Assembly: GCA_019695575.1 (NCBI GenBank)
Contig: JADNSB010000013.1
Span: 186,001 to 250,000, forward strand
From: Angomonas ambiguus
Taxonomy: Eukaryota > Euglenozoa > Kinetoplastea > Trypanosomatida > Trypanosomatidae
Direction of reading: 5' to 3'
DNA: 64,000 nt
Below the pieces are notes generated by a model, which searched no databases, was not told where the DNA came from, and was given only the letters and a program-made list of their open reading frames with translations. Below, piece by piece: positions 27,976 through 37,647 of this stretch (within the stretch, counting starts at the first letter, position 1; the number at the start of each line of letters is the position of its first letter). Made by a program: the position numbers and the translations under genes.

Positions 27976-30501
27976 CTATGACGTTCCCTTCCTGGACGAA
28001 CTGCGCCTCTTTCGCTCCAAGGCGGTAGAGTCGGGAAACGACGACACCAACGCGGAGGCGGGAGAGGTGGTGCGACTGGCGCGGCTGTAATAAAGCGACC
28101 GTGGTGGTCCTGTCGGGGCGTTTTGATCCAACACGGAGAGAATCACACTGGGTGGGAGGTACTCACGTACACCGCTGAAGGTCACGATGGGTAGGTTTCG
28201 TGCCCCACGCAAGGTGAGCTTATCGGGGATCTCCTCCGGATGCACGGAGACGAGGAGGTGCTGCGTGGCGTTCTGACTAGGGCCAAGGGAATCCATTCGT
28301 GAGCCATCTTTATACAGCAGCGTAAAGATCTTCTCACACGCCTCCACCTTTAGTTGGCGCTCAATGTACGTCTCTAAGCTGTCGACGGAGCCGAAAGTGG
28401 AAGCTGCGATTCGACTATGAGGATTGCACCGATGAAGGTCCAACAAACCCAACAAAAGTGCCTTCCCCATATCGCCAAAGCTGCTAGGGGAAAAACGAGT
28501 ACTCAACACATCCGTGGAAACATCCTCTCCGGGAAGACTATCGAGCCTTGGCAAAGTGTTTAGGACCTTGGCGCACACATGAGAGGTCTCAATGGCGTAG
28601 CTAAAGACAAATCCGGTTTCAAGAAACAACACAATGCGGGCCGATGAATCTTTGCTCTTTCCAGAAACCCCAACTGAGAACATGTTGGACTCGGAGTAGT
28701 TGCAACTATTGTAGTCGATATAGGGCGTATTCATCGAGACGAGTTTAGCGTACAACAGACTTTTAATTTGGTCCTCCGCTGGCAACCCGTTACCGAAGAG
28801 AAAGGCGCCTTTTTTATTCGCGTGGGCGTGCATGTCCACAAACAGAGAAAGTTGATTCTTCTTGGCCAATGGGATCAAAAGATGACGAAGGCAAAACGGC
28901 ACCGGTTGCCACTTTGGAGAGGGACTACTATACATTCGATTCAAGTCGATTCCATTCGCGTCGATACGACTGTGACCGCGAAACACACCGTCGGGGTTAA
29001 TCATGGGAACAATTAAGAATACAAACTTGTCCCGAAGGGTTTGTGCACGGGAATCTCGCTTGTTGAGTAAAAACGAAATGGCCCCATGCATCATGTGACT
29101 ACCGGGGCACTCGCCCGGATGCACGCGAGCCGTAAGCACGACATACGTTTTACCTTCAAAATAGTAAGGCCTCTCGGTAGGGTTCTCCGTTTCCAGTGGC
29201 GAAGAAGAGAGCGGGATGTTGTGGTGGGAGCTAATCATCGGCATTCTCTTGTCGTAACGGATTCCGTTGAGGTTGGTGATGGTCAGTAGTTCCACGGGTC
29301 GTTTTTCTAAGGAAAGACACAGAATCTCACGATGAAAGTACACACTGACGTTGTCGGTCGGTGACAGGCCCATGTTGTGCGCGTAAGGGTGGCGTGGGTC
29401 CTCCACGAGCTTCATCGCTTTTCCCTCACTGAGCTGCCGCAGCATGGACACCTGCCAGCTCAGCAGGTTGCGCCGTAGGTGATCGCAGGAGTAAGGGTGG
29501 TTGCTGGCAATGTAGATCGCCGGACACTGCGGGTCTCCAAGAGGGGGAGAGCTGACGATGGGGATGGCGGCCTCCATGCGAAACTCAAACGTGAGATTCA
29601 TGGCAATATCCTTTTTCTTTTTGACCCTTTTCTTCTTCTTCACCGGCTTTGGTGGTGCGAACACCAGCACCCCGTCCGGAGCGGTAGGCGTGCAGGAGGG
29701 GTTCTCCTCGCCGGTGCCCTCTGGGGCCTCCGCGTCAGAATCCTCTCCGCCTCTCACCTTGTGCTCCAGCAAAGGGTACCCTGGAGTGGACGGCATCGTT
29801 TCCAGTGACACCACCGTCGCTCGGCCTGGTATTCTTTGATACTCGGGGCGGTCGGGGAACACCGCCATCACCGGCATCCAGTCGTAAGTGAACATGTGGC
29901 TGTGCATGACCCCAATAAAGGTAATACAGATTGAAATCCCTTTTCCTCCTCCCCGCACAGAGAAGTGGAACCACTGACGGTTGTTGGTCTGGCGGTCACA
30001 GTTCCCACAGTCCATGGATGTGTAAAAATTGTAACGATACGGTCCTATTCTCTCCGCTTGAATCAAATTGCCACTGTCAAATTCAGAGGAGAATTCTAAA
30101 TCGTCCTCCGGAAAGTAAAAAGTGCGCTGGTTGTTCGGCGGGGGCTCAAACTCGACATCGGGTGGACCTTGATCCACGATGGGTAGCGGGGTTAATTTTT
30201 TAGAAACTATAATCTCCGTAGCAGGTGTGGCCGTGGTGGTCGTCGTCTTGGGGGAGTGTGTGGGCTCCGCGACAGGGGTGGATGGCTCTGGTAGAAGAGG
30301 GGTGGCGAGATTCTTATCTGTGGACTGCGAGCTAGACTTGACGCGGGGTAGCACAGGAAGACTGGGATCTGGCTTCGTCGGTTCGCCGCTGTTCTGGGTA
30401 GCAGACGACACCTCCGTCTTTGGGGCCTTCTTGACCCCTTTCTTCTCTCCGTTTGCCCGTTTACGCGGTGCATTCGCCGACGACGGAGAACCCTCACTCA
30501 T
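27976..30501 (-). CDS. Cytosolic carboxypeptidase (M14D), tubulin deglutamylase-like
   Basis: An 841-aa zinc carboxypeptidase of the CCP/AGBL family, which removes glutamates from tubulin tails. The CCP N-domain (about 125-345, with FSSEFDSGN, NFYTSMDCGN and WFHFSV) precedes the peptidase domain. Catalytic motifs are intact: HPGE at 461-464, NPDGVFRGH from 502, DLNR at 519-522, DMHAH at 556-560, and a later LETGF carrying the likely catalytic Glu. The DMHAHANKKGAF form points towards CCP5/AGBL5. The first 120 residues and a Lys-rich insert (about 285-298) are disordered. The start at 30501 (MSEGSPSS) is preferred over a hydrophobic upstream extension of 50 codons lying in an AT-rich flank. 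Confidence 0.9.
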   Translation of the reverse strand: MSEGSPSSANAPRKRANGEKKGVKKAPKTEVSSATQNSGEPTKPDPSLPVLPRVKSSSQSTDKNLATPLLPEPSTPVAEPTHSPKTTTTTATPATEIIVSKKLTPLPIVDQGPPDVEFEPPPNNQRTFYFPEDDLEFSSEFDSGNLIQAERIGPYRYNFYTSMDCGNCDRQTNNRQWFHFSVRGGGKGISICITFIGVMHSHMFTYDWMPVMAVFPDRPEYQRIPGRATVVSLETMPSTPGYPLLEHKVRGGEDSDAEAPEGTGEENPSCTPTAPDGVLVFAPPKPVKKKKRVKKKKDIAMNLTFEFRMEAAIPIVSSPPLGDPQCPAIYIASNHPYSCDHLRRNLLSWQVSMLRQLSEGKAMKLVEDPRHPYAHNMGLSPTDNVSVYFHREILCLSLEKRPVELLTITNLNGIRYDKRMPMISSHHNIPLSSSPLETENPTERPYYFEGKTYVVLTARVHPGECPGSHMMHGAISFLLNKRDSRAQTLRDKFVFLIVPMINPDGVFRGHSRIDANGIDLNRMYSSPSPKWQPVPFCLRHLLIPLAKKNQLSLFVDMHAHANKKGAFLFGNGLPAEDQIKSLLYAKLVSMNTPYIDYNSCNYSESNMFSVGVSGKSKDSSARIVLFLETGFVFSYAIETSHVCAKVLNTLPRLDSLPGEDVSTDVLSTRFSPSSFGDMGKALLLGLLDLHRCNPHSRIAASTFGSVDSLETYIERQLKVEACEKIFTLLYKDGSRMDSLGPSQNATQHLLVSVHPEEIPDKLTLRGARNLPIVTFSGVREYLPPSVILSVLDQNAPTGPPRSLYYSRASRTTSPASALVSSFPDSTALERKRRSSSRKGTS

Positions 30502-30818
30502 GCAATTTTTAATCTTGTCTATTAGATTGTTCGTCTTGTATAGTGGTTTATGACACAATTTACTTTCTTTACATACAAAAAATATAAAAAAATAGGGGAT
30601 AAGAAATAAGAACCTATAAACGCATAGAGTGAAGGTCAAAAAAAAAAACAAAAGGAACTTCTATACTGATCGAATAGCAGAAAACGAATCATTTAGTTTA
30701 ATTGCCATTATTAATGGTAACAGTATTAATTACTCTTGTTTTTGTTATTGCTTGCCCTTTTTGATTCAACGTTGGGAAGGGGATAAATCCAGAAACAAAA
30801 CCAGACAGACTACACCCA
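30502..30818. other. Intergenic region, no gene seen
   Basis: 317 bp of AT-rich sequence, including an A-run at about 30640 on the plus strand. It is the 3'UTR of SRP68 and splice region of the carboxypeptidase gene. Confidence 0.5.
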
Positions 30819-32510
30819 TTACCAACCCCATTTAAGGCCCCAACCTTTGTTTTTCTTGGTCTCATTTGAAGTTTCCCCCTCCTGTTTTTGTTTTGGTACC
30901 GTAGCGCGTGCTGGTGCGTCGTCCGCGCTAGCGCTGGGATACTCTACAAACGTAGAGGCAATGTCAACAAACACCGGCTTCTGGGGAACGGTCTGAAACT
31001 CGGGAGGAAATGGAATAATATTGGCGGCCACCCCTACCTCCTTCGTCGCCTGGACCAGGTAGGCCGGGGGGTCCTTCGGTTTCGGTACGTTCTTCTTTAA
31101 CTCCGCAGACGCGACTTGCTGCAGGAGGGACCGCTCCGCCAGTTGGTGAATGCCCTTCGCCTCCGCACTGTCCACTCCTTGGAGGCAGTGAAGGGCGGCG
31201 TTGTAGCAGCGAGTGGCGGTATCGGTGTTCCCCAGAACCCGCCAGGCCTCACCGATATAGAGCAGCTTCCCCGCTCGGCAAACCTTCGCCATGTCCTCCA
31301 CCTCACGTTTACCACTCACCCCCGGCAGCAGCTCGAGCTCGTCGACAGAGTCACTGGCGGCCTGGTAGAGGCGTAGTACCTCCAGTGGGGAGGCATACAG
31401 CGTAGACGAGAGATCCCCTTTCCTTCCCTTCTTGGGGTTGGACGTGTGTAAGCTGTCGTCGGTCGCGTAGAACCTTCGACTATAGACATTGGCGAGGAAA
31501 AGGTTACGGTGAAACGTCTCGGAGGCGATTTGGTAGAGGAAAAAGTGCATCAAGAGTTGGTATTCGGTTTTCTGAGCACTTCCCTCCGACGCATTGCGCC
31601 AGTCCTGTCGGGTGTGGGCGAGTGCATCGTTCAGGAAGCTAATACGGCGGTCAATAAGATCCAACACCTTATTCATTTGACCCATCGTGGCCACCGCAGG
31701 GGACCCTAATACCTTCTCCTTCGCCTCCTCCACCGTAACCCGTCGGTACTCCCGCAGAGCCTCCTTCACCTTGATATTGAGAATCGTCAGTGATCGCCCA
31801 TTCCACGTCACCGACGACAGCGTCGCCTCTCCGTCGTCCTCTCCCCCGTCGAAGGCTGGACGAGGGGGGTTGTACGTCGCCACATCCTGCCCCAGTCGTT
31901 GCATACAGTACACGACGCGATCGTCCAGCTCATTCACCTTGGTCACCAAGATGGGCCGCTGCGTCTCGCTACTCTCCTTTACCAGGTTGAAATACTTTTC
32001 CCTTGCGGCACTAAAGTGTTCCTTGGCCTCCTCGAGGTGACCGTGGGCGAAGGCACAGCGACCGCGCGCCTCGGACTCGTAGGCCAGGCATTCCTCCTGT
32101 AGACGAGCAGAGCCTACGGCTTGAGCGATTTTGCTCAACTTCTCACACCACTTCACCGCCTTGTTCAGTCGTTTGCGGTACTGAAACGTTGGAGGTACAC
32201 CGCCGTCAGGGACGTTGCTCTCTCTTCCCTCCTTGGCCTTCTGCAGCTTCTCCTGCTGTGACTCTGCACTGGCCCAACACCGCTCACTATAGAGGGCTAG
32301 TAACATCAGGTGTCGAGGATCGGTAGCGTTAGCCTTGGTGACTTCTTTATAAAGAAACTTTTTCTTCTCGTTGGAGAGGTGGAGCTGTTTACGAAGGGTT
32401 GCCAGACGGTTGGAGAGGTAGTCGTGGTACCGGGAGTAGTCCTCGGCGCGAAGACCGTGCTGCAATTGCGTCTCCTTGATGAAGAGAGTCAAATCAAAAT
32501 CGATTGCCAT
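30819..32510 (-). CDS. SRP68: Signal recognition particle subunit SRP68
   Basis: A 563-aa protein of the SRP S-domain, which binds 7SL RNA and SRP72. The N-terminal RNA-binding part matches SRP68: QHGLRAEDYSRYHDYLSNRL, then LRKQL; an Arg/Lys-rich helical domain follows (KRLNKAVKWCEKLSKIAQ). The middle has EYRRVTVEEAKEKVL. The C-terminal motif FPPEFQTVPQKPVFVDIA corresponds to the conserved SRP68 segment FPPGFxxxPCKPLFFDLA involved in SRP72 binding. The protein ends in a Gly/Trp peptide (GWGLKWGW) like the aromatic tail of other SRP68 proteins. Confidence 0.9.
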   Translation of the reverse strand: MAIDFDLTLFIKETQLQHGLRAEDYSRYHDYLSNRLATLRKQLHLSNEKKKFLYKEVTKANATDPRHLMLLALYSERCWASAESQQEKLQKAKEGRESNVPDGGVPPTFQYRKRLNKAVKWCEKLSKIAQAVGSARLQEECLAYESEARGRCAFAHGHLEEAKEHFSAAREKYFNLVKESSETQRPILVTKVNELDDRVVYCMQRLGQDVATYNPPRPAFDGGEDDGEATLSSVTWNGRSLTILNIKVKEALREYRRVTVEEAKEKVLGSPAVATMGQMNKVLDLIDRRISFLNDALAHTRQDWRNASEGSAQKTEYQLLMHFFLYQIASETFHRNLFLANVYSRRFYATDDSLHTSNPKKGRKGDLSSTLYASPLEVLRLYQAASDSVDELELLPGVSGKREVEDMAKVCRAGKLLYIGEAWRVLGNTDTATRCYNAALHCLQGVDSAEAKGIHQLAERSLLQQVASAELKKNVPKPKDPPAYLVQATKEVGVAANIIPFPPEFQTVPQKPVFVDIASTFVEYPSASADDAPARATVPKQKQEGETSNETKKNKGWGLKWGW

Positions 32511-32851
32511 GTCAAACTAGGAGGATGCTATTATACGCTAAGCAGTGCTACGTGAAGAATAAAAAATAAAAGAAAGACAGATAAAAAAAATAAAAAAGTT
32601 AAAGAGGAGATAACTGTAGAGGCAATGCAATCAAGGAAACGGACAGCGCTCCCGTCCACAAAAAAGCACAGAAAACAACAAACATTATTTTTTTTTTAGT
32701 GATAAAAAACAGTTTCAAGAATTACATTAAAAAAAAAAATTTAACTAAGTATTCTTAAAACTGTAAAATGAAAAAAATAATTATTTGCAAAACCTCTTTG
32801 TGTGAAGTACTCTCGGGTAGCAATTTCCACTTTTTTTTTTCATTTACGTAC
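32511..32851. other. Intergenic region, no gene seen
   Basis: 341 bp with alternating A- and T-runs (for example around 32585, 32685 and 32735). It covers the 3'UTR of eS19 and the splice region of SRP68. Nothing else was recognised. Confidence 0.5.
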
Positions 32852-33352
32852 TTACTTCTTACCCTGGAACTTGCGGATCTGCACCTGGAAGGCGAGAGTG
32901 TCCGCGACCTTGCGACCCTGCTTGGTCACACGGTGACCGCCCTGGTCGTTGAGGCCCTTCTCCACCAGACCAAGCTTGGAGAGAGACTTGCAAGCCCAGT
33001 GGAGGAGACCACGGGAAGACTTCACGGTGTGCTCGGGGCGGCTGCCGTAGTTCTTCTTGTTACCGAAGCGCTTGCTGAGTCCGCCATAACCTTCGCCGGG
33101 GCGAAGGTACAGGGCACGGAGGACGGCGGCGCAGCGGATAAAGTACCAGTCAGGGTTCTGAGGGGCACGCTCGCGGCCGTGGGAGGTCTTGACGATTTCA
33201 GTGCAATTGGGCACGAACAGCTTTCCTTCGCGCTTGAAGTGAGCGGCGCACACCTTGATCCAACGCCAGGCGTTGACATCGCGGAGGGTGGCACCCTTCT
33301 TGCGGCCAATACGGCGAATCTTACTGTTGCGAGCAGCAGCGGGAGCGACCAT
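32852..33352 (-). CDS. RPS19: 40S ribosomal protein eS19
   Basis: A 166-aa small-subunit protein. The family core is plain: DWYFIRCAAVLRALYLRPGEGYGGLSK (split here at natural breaks), then YGSRPEHTVKSSRGLL, then LEKLG-type helix as SKLGLVEKG and GGHRVTKQGRKVAD. It is slightly longer than human RPS19 (145 aa), mostly at the N-terminus. Codons are strongly GC-ending like L3. It is single-copy in this window, unlike L3. Its splice signal is strong (see the site at 33385). Confidence 0.96.
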   Translation of the reverse strand: MVAPAAARNSKIRRIGRKKGATLRDVNAWRWIKVCAAHFKREGKLFVPNCTEIVKTSHGRERAPQNPDWYFIRCAAVLRALYLRPGEGYGGLSKRFGNKKNYGSRPEHTVKSSRGLLHWACKSLSKLGLVEKGLNDQGGHRVTKQGRKVADTLAFQVQIRKFQGKK

Positions 33353-33743
33353 GATTGCTTAGAAATATAAGACGAGAGGTAATGCTGTAGACGAAATAAA
33401 GGGAGAGAGAGAGAAAAGAAATAAGATAGATATTAACATATATATGTAGGAGGGAACTAAAAAAAAAAAAAAAAGAGTGACATAACAGAAACTACAACGC
33501 TCCCGTAGTTATACATTCAAAAAAAAAAGAAAAAATGGTCAAATAGCAATAAGCGCTATGAAAAAGAATACGCAAAGAGTATACAGTTATAGTAAATGTT
33601 GTTGTGTTTGGAATTATTATTCATTTTTATTTTTATTTTTGATATAAGCGGCTGTTTATATAGTGTTAAAATGCGCTGTCGATACATTTATATATTTAAA
33701 TACGAGTAGAACAACAACGCAAATAAAAGATAAACCTTTGGCA
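33353..33743. other. Intergenic region, no gene seen
   Basis: 391 bp of AT-rich sequence with A-runs near 33460 and 33520. Apart from the eS19 acceptor nothing was recognised. Confidence 0.5.
33385..33386 (-). promoter_or_regulatory. Candidate spliced-leader acceptor AG for eS19
   Basis: In the mRNA sense TTCTTTTCTCTCTCTCTCCC is followed by TTTATTTCGTCTACAG; the AG lies about 33 bases upstream of the ATG at 33352. It is one of the clearest acceptors in the window. Confidence 0.7.
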
Positions 33744-35501
33744 TCACTCTTTGTTGTTTTCCAACTCACTAGTGGTACCAAAGTACTGCTCCAGGATTGG
33801 GTTTTTGATCAGATTACGGGGAGGTTGCTTCACTTTGCTCCCTTGAGGTGTGTGAGGACTCTTTGCGACGTTCCCCTTCGGACTGGGGGAGGGCAGACAA
33901 AAGTTGGGAGGATGGGGCTTAAAGCTGTCGTAGACTACAAACTCTAAATTTATCTTTTCCCCTCCCTCACCGGCCACTAGGTCGTTTTTCCTACCATTGA
34001 GCACCGCAATCGCCCCTTTGTTATTACTCACGCCGCAATAGTTGGGGGCGGAGAACACAGTGAGGGTCTTCATGTGATGAGACCAGATATAACCCCGTTT
34101 AACACACTGATGGGCCCGTACCAGAAAGTGAAAATTAACATTCTCCATTGGTCGTTCCTTGACTACAGTTTGTTGAATTCTTTGCATTGCCTCCCCGTCT
34201 TCTTCTTCTTCTTCTCTTTCAATCGTCTGGCGGAATGGATGAACAGTTTCCTGAAACGAAAAACCGTAGTTGGACCGGAGAAACTCTTCGGTAATGTTTT
34301 GACCAAACGTAAAACCACATCCTCTTAAGTTGCAGAAACACCCCTCGAACTGGTCGGTGGGGTCCGACCACAACAGTCCATCGATTATTTCAGACTGGTG
34401 CTGTACCACGTCGTCCTCCTCCAAGGTGCGGTTACTGTCCAGTCTGGGAAAGGTAGAGACGGTGGTGTCAGTGGTACCGATGGGAGAGTCTTTCGCTACC
34501 GAGGCAGCGCCTTCATGAGAGCCGTACTCCTCCCGGTGGAGCCGCTGCAGCTGTTGGATGGAATGGGTGTACGGAGAGAGGCCACCGTGGGTACAAAAGA
34601 AGTACCCCTTCCCGCACCGCACCACCGCCGCGAGTGGCAGCCAGCAAAAGACTGTATTGAAGTGAAGCCAAGCACTGTTGTCTCCGGGACTGAAGGAGGG
34701 GTTGAACACTCCGCTACCGGCATTGCACAAGGAGGGCGAGGTGGGGGAGCCTGCGCCATACTTTACATTAAATATTTTGGCCTTGCATTCCTGAAAGAAT
34801 CCATACATACGACTCGTCTGCGCCTCTTCGTGGTTGCCACGGAGAAGGAAAATGTGGTTGGGGTACTCCACCTTGAGGGCTAAGAGGAGCAGAATCACCT
34901 CTACACTACGCGGTCCCCTGTCCACGTAGTCTCCAAGGAATAGAAACCGAAGGGTGGTATCGGTATCTACGGTGATGCACTCCCCTTCGCAGAGAGAGGG
35001 GGAGGGACTGGCACTGGGCGCACTGCCCTCCTCATTGCTGGCTATACTGGCGGGGCGAATCACAGGGGAAACGGTGCCTTGACTGGGCTGTTTCGATGCT
35101 GCCCCTGCTGCCGCTGTTGCCGCGGTGGACCGCCGGCGGCTCAGCTGGGGGGCCAGTACACTATGCAGCAGATCGTTAAACTGTCCGTGTATATCCCCCA
35201 CCATCACTAAACTTTCATCCGCCTTCACATCCACGCCGATAACTACCCTTTCCGCGGAAAGCACCTCTTTGGCATCCATGCAGAGTTGGTAGCAGTCGTC
35301 CACCCCGCCAGGGAGAATGTCCATTACATCAATGTTACTCGCATAGCTGGAGTCAAAGTACCCGGCAATGAGGCTGGAGATGATGGAAACATACTTGTCT
35401 CTAGCGGGTTGGACTACGGCGGGGTCATAAAAGTAGTGAAGCGTCTCATTCGTCTCGGGGTGGGGTTCATCAGAGTGCGTCGTATGTGGGCTACGGTCCA
35501 T
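33744..35501 (-). CDS. PPP-family Ser/Thr phosphatase with large insertions
   Basis: A 585-aa metallophosphatase with all PPP motifs: GDIHGQ (102-107), GDYVDRG (190-196), RGNHE (221-225), THGG, and RAHQ in the C-terminal half, then FSAPNYCG. Metal-binding and catalytic residues are therefore intact. An 88-residue gap separates GDIHGQ from GDYVDRG, where PP1 or PP2A has about 27; the insert (about 120-182) is Ala/Ser/Pro-rich. Another insert after GFF-QECKAKIFNVKYG (about 250-275) and one after HGGLSPYTHSIQ extend surface loops. It fits no standard PP1/PP2A/PP2B type and is probably one of the divergent kinetoplastid PPPs. The C-terminal tail is Pro/Lys-rich. Confidence 0.9.
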   Translation of the reverse strand: MDRSPHTTHSDEPHPETNETLHYFYDPAVVQPARDKYVSIISSLIAGYFDSSYASNIDVMDILPGGVDDCYQLCMDAKEVLSAERVVIGVDVKADESLVMVGDIHGQFNDLLHSVLAPQLSRRRSTAATAAAGAASKQPSQGTVSPVIRPASIASNEEGSAPSASPSPSLCEGECITVDTDTTLRFLFLGDYVDRGPRSVEVILLLLALKVEYPNHIFLLRGNHEEAQTSRMYGFFQECKAKIFNVKYGAGSPTSPSLCNAGSGVFNPSFSPGDNSAWLHFNTVFCWLPLAAVVRCGKGYFFCTHGGLSPYTHSIQQLQRLHREEYGSHEGAASVAKDSPIGTTDTTVSTFPRLDSNRTLEEDDVVQHQSEIIDGLLWSDPTDQFEGCFCNLRGCGFTFGQNITEEFLRSNYGFSFQETVHPFRQTIEREEEEEDGEAMQRIQQTVVKERPMENVNFHFLVRAHQCVKRGYIWSHHMKTLTVFSAPNYCGVSNNKGAIAVLNGRKNDLVAGEGGEKINLEFVVYDSFKPHPPNFCLPSPSPKGNVAKSPHTPQGSKVKQPPRNLIKNPILEQYFGTTSELENNKE

Positions 35502-35587
35502 TTGGGGGGGTAGTCGAAACAGGAAAAAAAAAAAAGATTACCAAGTAGATAAGAAATAAAAGTAAATAATAAAAAAAAGTAGAAAGG

Positions 35588-35621
<34 letters not shown>

Positions 35622-35938
35622 ATAAAGATAAAGATTGGCTTTTGTTGAGAAACTCACGAAGTACTTTAACCCTTTACGAAATTTAACGAAAAAAAAAATG
35701 AGAAAGGGGTAAAAATCAATACATAAAAGACATAAACCCCAACTAGTAATAACGGGTAAAACACCAATATTCTTAGCGCTTTAATGTTGTTGTTGTTGTT
35801 GTAAATAATCAAAGTACTGTACATGTAGCAATTCCACATTTGTGTTTGTTTGTTTTTTGTTTCTTTACAAAGTTTACTGGAAACAAAACAAAACAAAAAA
35901 AAGAATATAGGACAAGTAGATAAATAATCCGATTCCGT
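35502..35938. other. Intergenic region with (TA)n and short tandem repeats
   Basis: 437 bp without a gene. It holds a (TA)n microsatellite of about 28 bp at 35590-35617, immediately followed by a GATAAA tandem repeat (35619-35635), a (TTG)n run near 35784-35802 and A-runs. In the mRNA sense it is the 3'UTR of the disordered-repeat gene and the splice region of the phosphatase. Confidence 0.65.
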
Positions 35939-37342
35939 TCACTTACTGCGCCCCAGCGGAGGAAGGCTTGTGCTCCCGCCACTTTTCCGTTGAGAGGACT
36001 TCGACTGTGGGGAGCGCAGCCGTCGTCCCCCCGCGCCGATAGGACCCAAAGACAGCACCACCACCCTTCCGTTGGGGAGGAAGTTGGGTTTCGTCTTGGT
36101 GGGCGGGGAGTCGGTCAGTCGAGGGGAACTGCCCCCACTGGAGGCGATGGAGGACGTACTATGCGGACGGCGCGGCTCCACTCCCTCGGCGCCCTTCGAG
36201 AGCAAACAATTCAGTCGGGCCGCCTGCTGCTGATCCTTGGCGGTGGACGGTCGCTTCTTACGAGAAGAGGGCGATGAAAGCTCTTCCAGCTCCTCTGCCA
36301 AATTATAAAACTTTCTATGGATCGTGTTGGTACCCACGTCTCCCGGCGCTTTGGCTTTTTTCTTCTTTCGTTCCGAGGAAGGAGTGAGGAGTTCTTCTAC
36401 TTGGTTTTCTAATTGGCTAAAACGACGATTGATGGTGTTCTTGCCCACCACTTTCCCACTTCCACCTCCACTTCTACTCGCCCTCTTCTTTTCTGGCGAG
36501 GAGACCATCACTACCTTGGTGCGGCTGCCAGGGGTGCCGAGGGATGGCGGTCGGGAGGACTTTTCATGGGAGGTGGGGGAGAGAAGAGAGTCCAAGTCTA
36601 GCTGAAGGGACTTACTCTTGTTGGTGTTGGACACCCACGGCGGGGCGTTGACACTGCCGTCGTCTACGCTGTCCCCCGAGTTGACGGAGCCTTGAGGAAG
36701 ACTGTCCACAGTAAAGTCCGGCACCATGGCAGGGCCACGGGAGGGGGCGCGGTCCCTGCCAGGCGGAGGTAACGGTACGACTCGGTGCGGAGAGAGTAAA
36801 GGACCCGCCGTGGAGGGACGGGAAGCAAGAATACTATCTGGAATACTAAGCGGCACCCAGTGCGAGGTCCCCTTCCCCCTAGACGGCCAACTCTGTGCCT
36901 TCTTGTCTGCCCCGTCCTCTACCACCCCAGCGGCCCCACCCCAGTATCGATGGGCAAACTGGTCCTCCAAGTGGTTGAAGAGGATCGCCCGCTCCGATCC
37001 TGGGGCCACACCACAGAGGGTTTGACGCTCGTCTACACTCAACTCCGCGACCTGCTTCAGGTCGGGAGGGGTAAAAGGGGCCCAAGAGGTGTAGAACGCG
37101 ATCTCCTCTGGAAGGAAGCCGGGCCCTTCTTCCCCCTCCAAAGAGCGTCGAATGCTCAGCGGGGGAGAGGGACTCAACCGAGGCTGGATGGACTCCTCAA
37201 TGGTTCTAGGGGATGCCTTTTTTTTCTTGACGGAGTTGTTTACGGCACTCTTTGTGGATTTCTTTTTGGACGGAATCGGTTTAGCGGTAGAGGGGACAGT
37301 CCTCACCGACTTCTTTGTCGGCTTTGTAACCACTCTAGACAT
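35939..37342 (-). CDS. Disordered basic protein with three degenerate internal repeats
   Basis: A 467-aa Lys/Ser/Pro-rich protein I do not recognise. Only residues about 75-140 look ordered (LPEEIAFYTSWAPFTPP, then FNHLEDQFAHRYWGG). The C-terminal half carries a repeated element: NTINRRFSQLENQVEELLTP then SSERKKKK, and again NTIHRKFYNLAEELEELSSP then SSRKKRP. A shorter relative, LDLDSLLSPTSHEKS, lies upstream. The common form is an amphipathic helix followed by [S/T]P-[S/T]S and a basic run, which suggests repeated phospho-regulated binding sites. There is no membrane segment. The N-terminal Lys stretches could serve as nuclear localisation or microtubule-binding signals. Confidence 0.78.
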   Translation of the reverse strand: MSRVVTKPTKKSVRTVPSTAKPIPSKKKSTKSAVNNSVKKKKASPRTIEESIQPRLSPSPPLSIRRSLEGEEGPGFLPEEIAFYTSWAPFTPPDLKQVAELSVDERQTLCGVAPGSERAILFNHLEDQFAHRYWGGAAGVVEDGADKKAQSWPSRGKGTSHWVPLSIPDSILASRPSTAGPLLSPHRVVPLPPPGRDRAPSRGPAMVPDFTVDSLPQGSVNSGDSVDDGSVNAPPWVSNTNKSKSLQLDLDSLLSPTSHEKSSRPPSLGTPGSRTKVVMVSSPEKKRASRSGGGSGKVVGKNTINRRFSQLENQVEELLTPSSERKKKKAKAPGDVGTNTIHRKFYNLAEELEELSSPSSRKKRPSTAKDQQQAARLNCLLSKGAEGVEPRRPHSTSSIASSGGSSPRLTDSPPTKTKPNFLPNGRVVVLSLGPIGAGGRRLRSPQSKSSQRKSGGSTSLPPLGRSK

Positions 37343-37647
37343 CTCTGGTTACTTTCCTCTCTCTCTCTGTCCCTGTGGAAACCCCAAAAACTAAGAAAAA
37401 TACAAAAAGAGGATTAAGCTTTTGTCAGAACAAAAAAAGAGAGAAAGAGAAAGAGAGAAAGGAAGGAGTCAGTTTTAAACCAAAAAAAGTAATTCAAAAA
37501 GGAAAACCTTTCGTCGTTAGTTCTTTAGAAAAAAAAAAAAAGAAGCAACCTAGAGAATCGGTATTTAGAATATACCAATCATTTATCTACATTTCTTGTG
37601 TTCCATCATCCGAGGATATATAGTTGTATAGTTACATCCTCACGTGT
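37343..37647. other. Intergenic region, no gene seen
   Basis: 305 bp, A/G-rich on the plus strand (GAAAGAGAAAGAG near 37436-37465), i.e. a long pyrimidine tract in the mRNA sense upstream of the disordered-repeat gene, plus AT-rich 3' flank. Confidence 0.5.
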
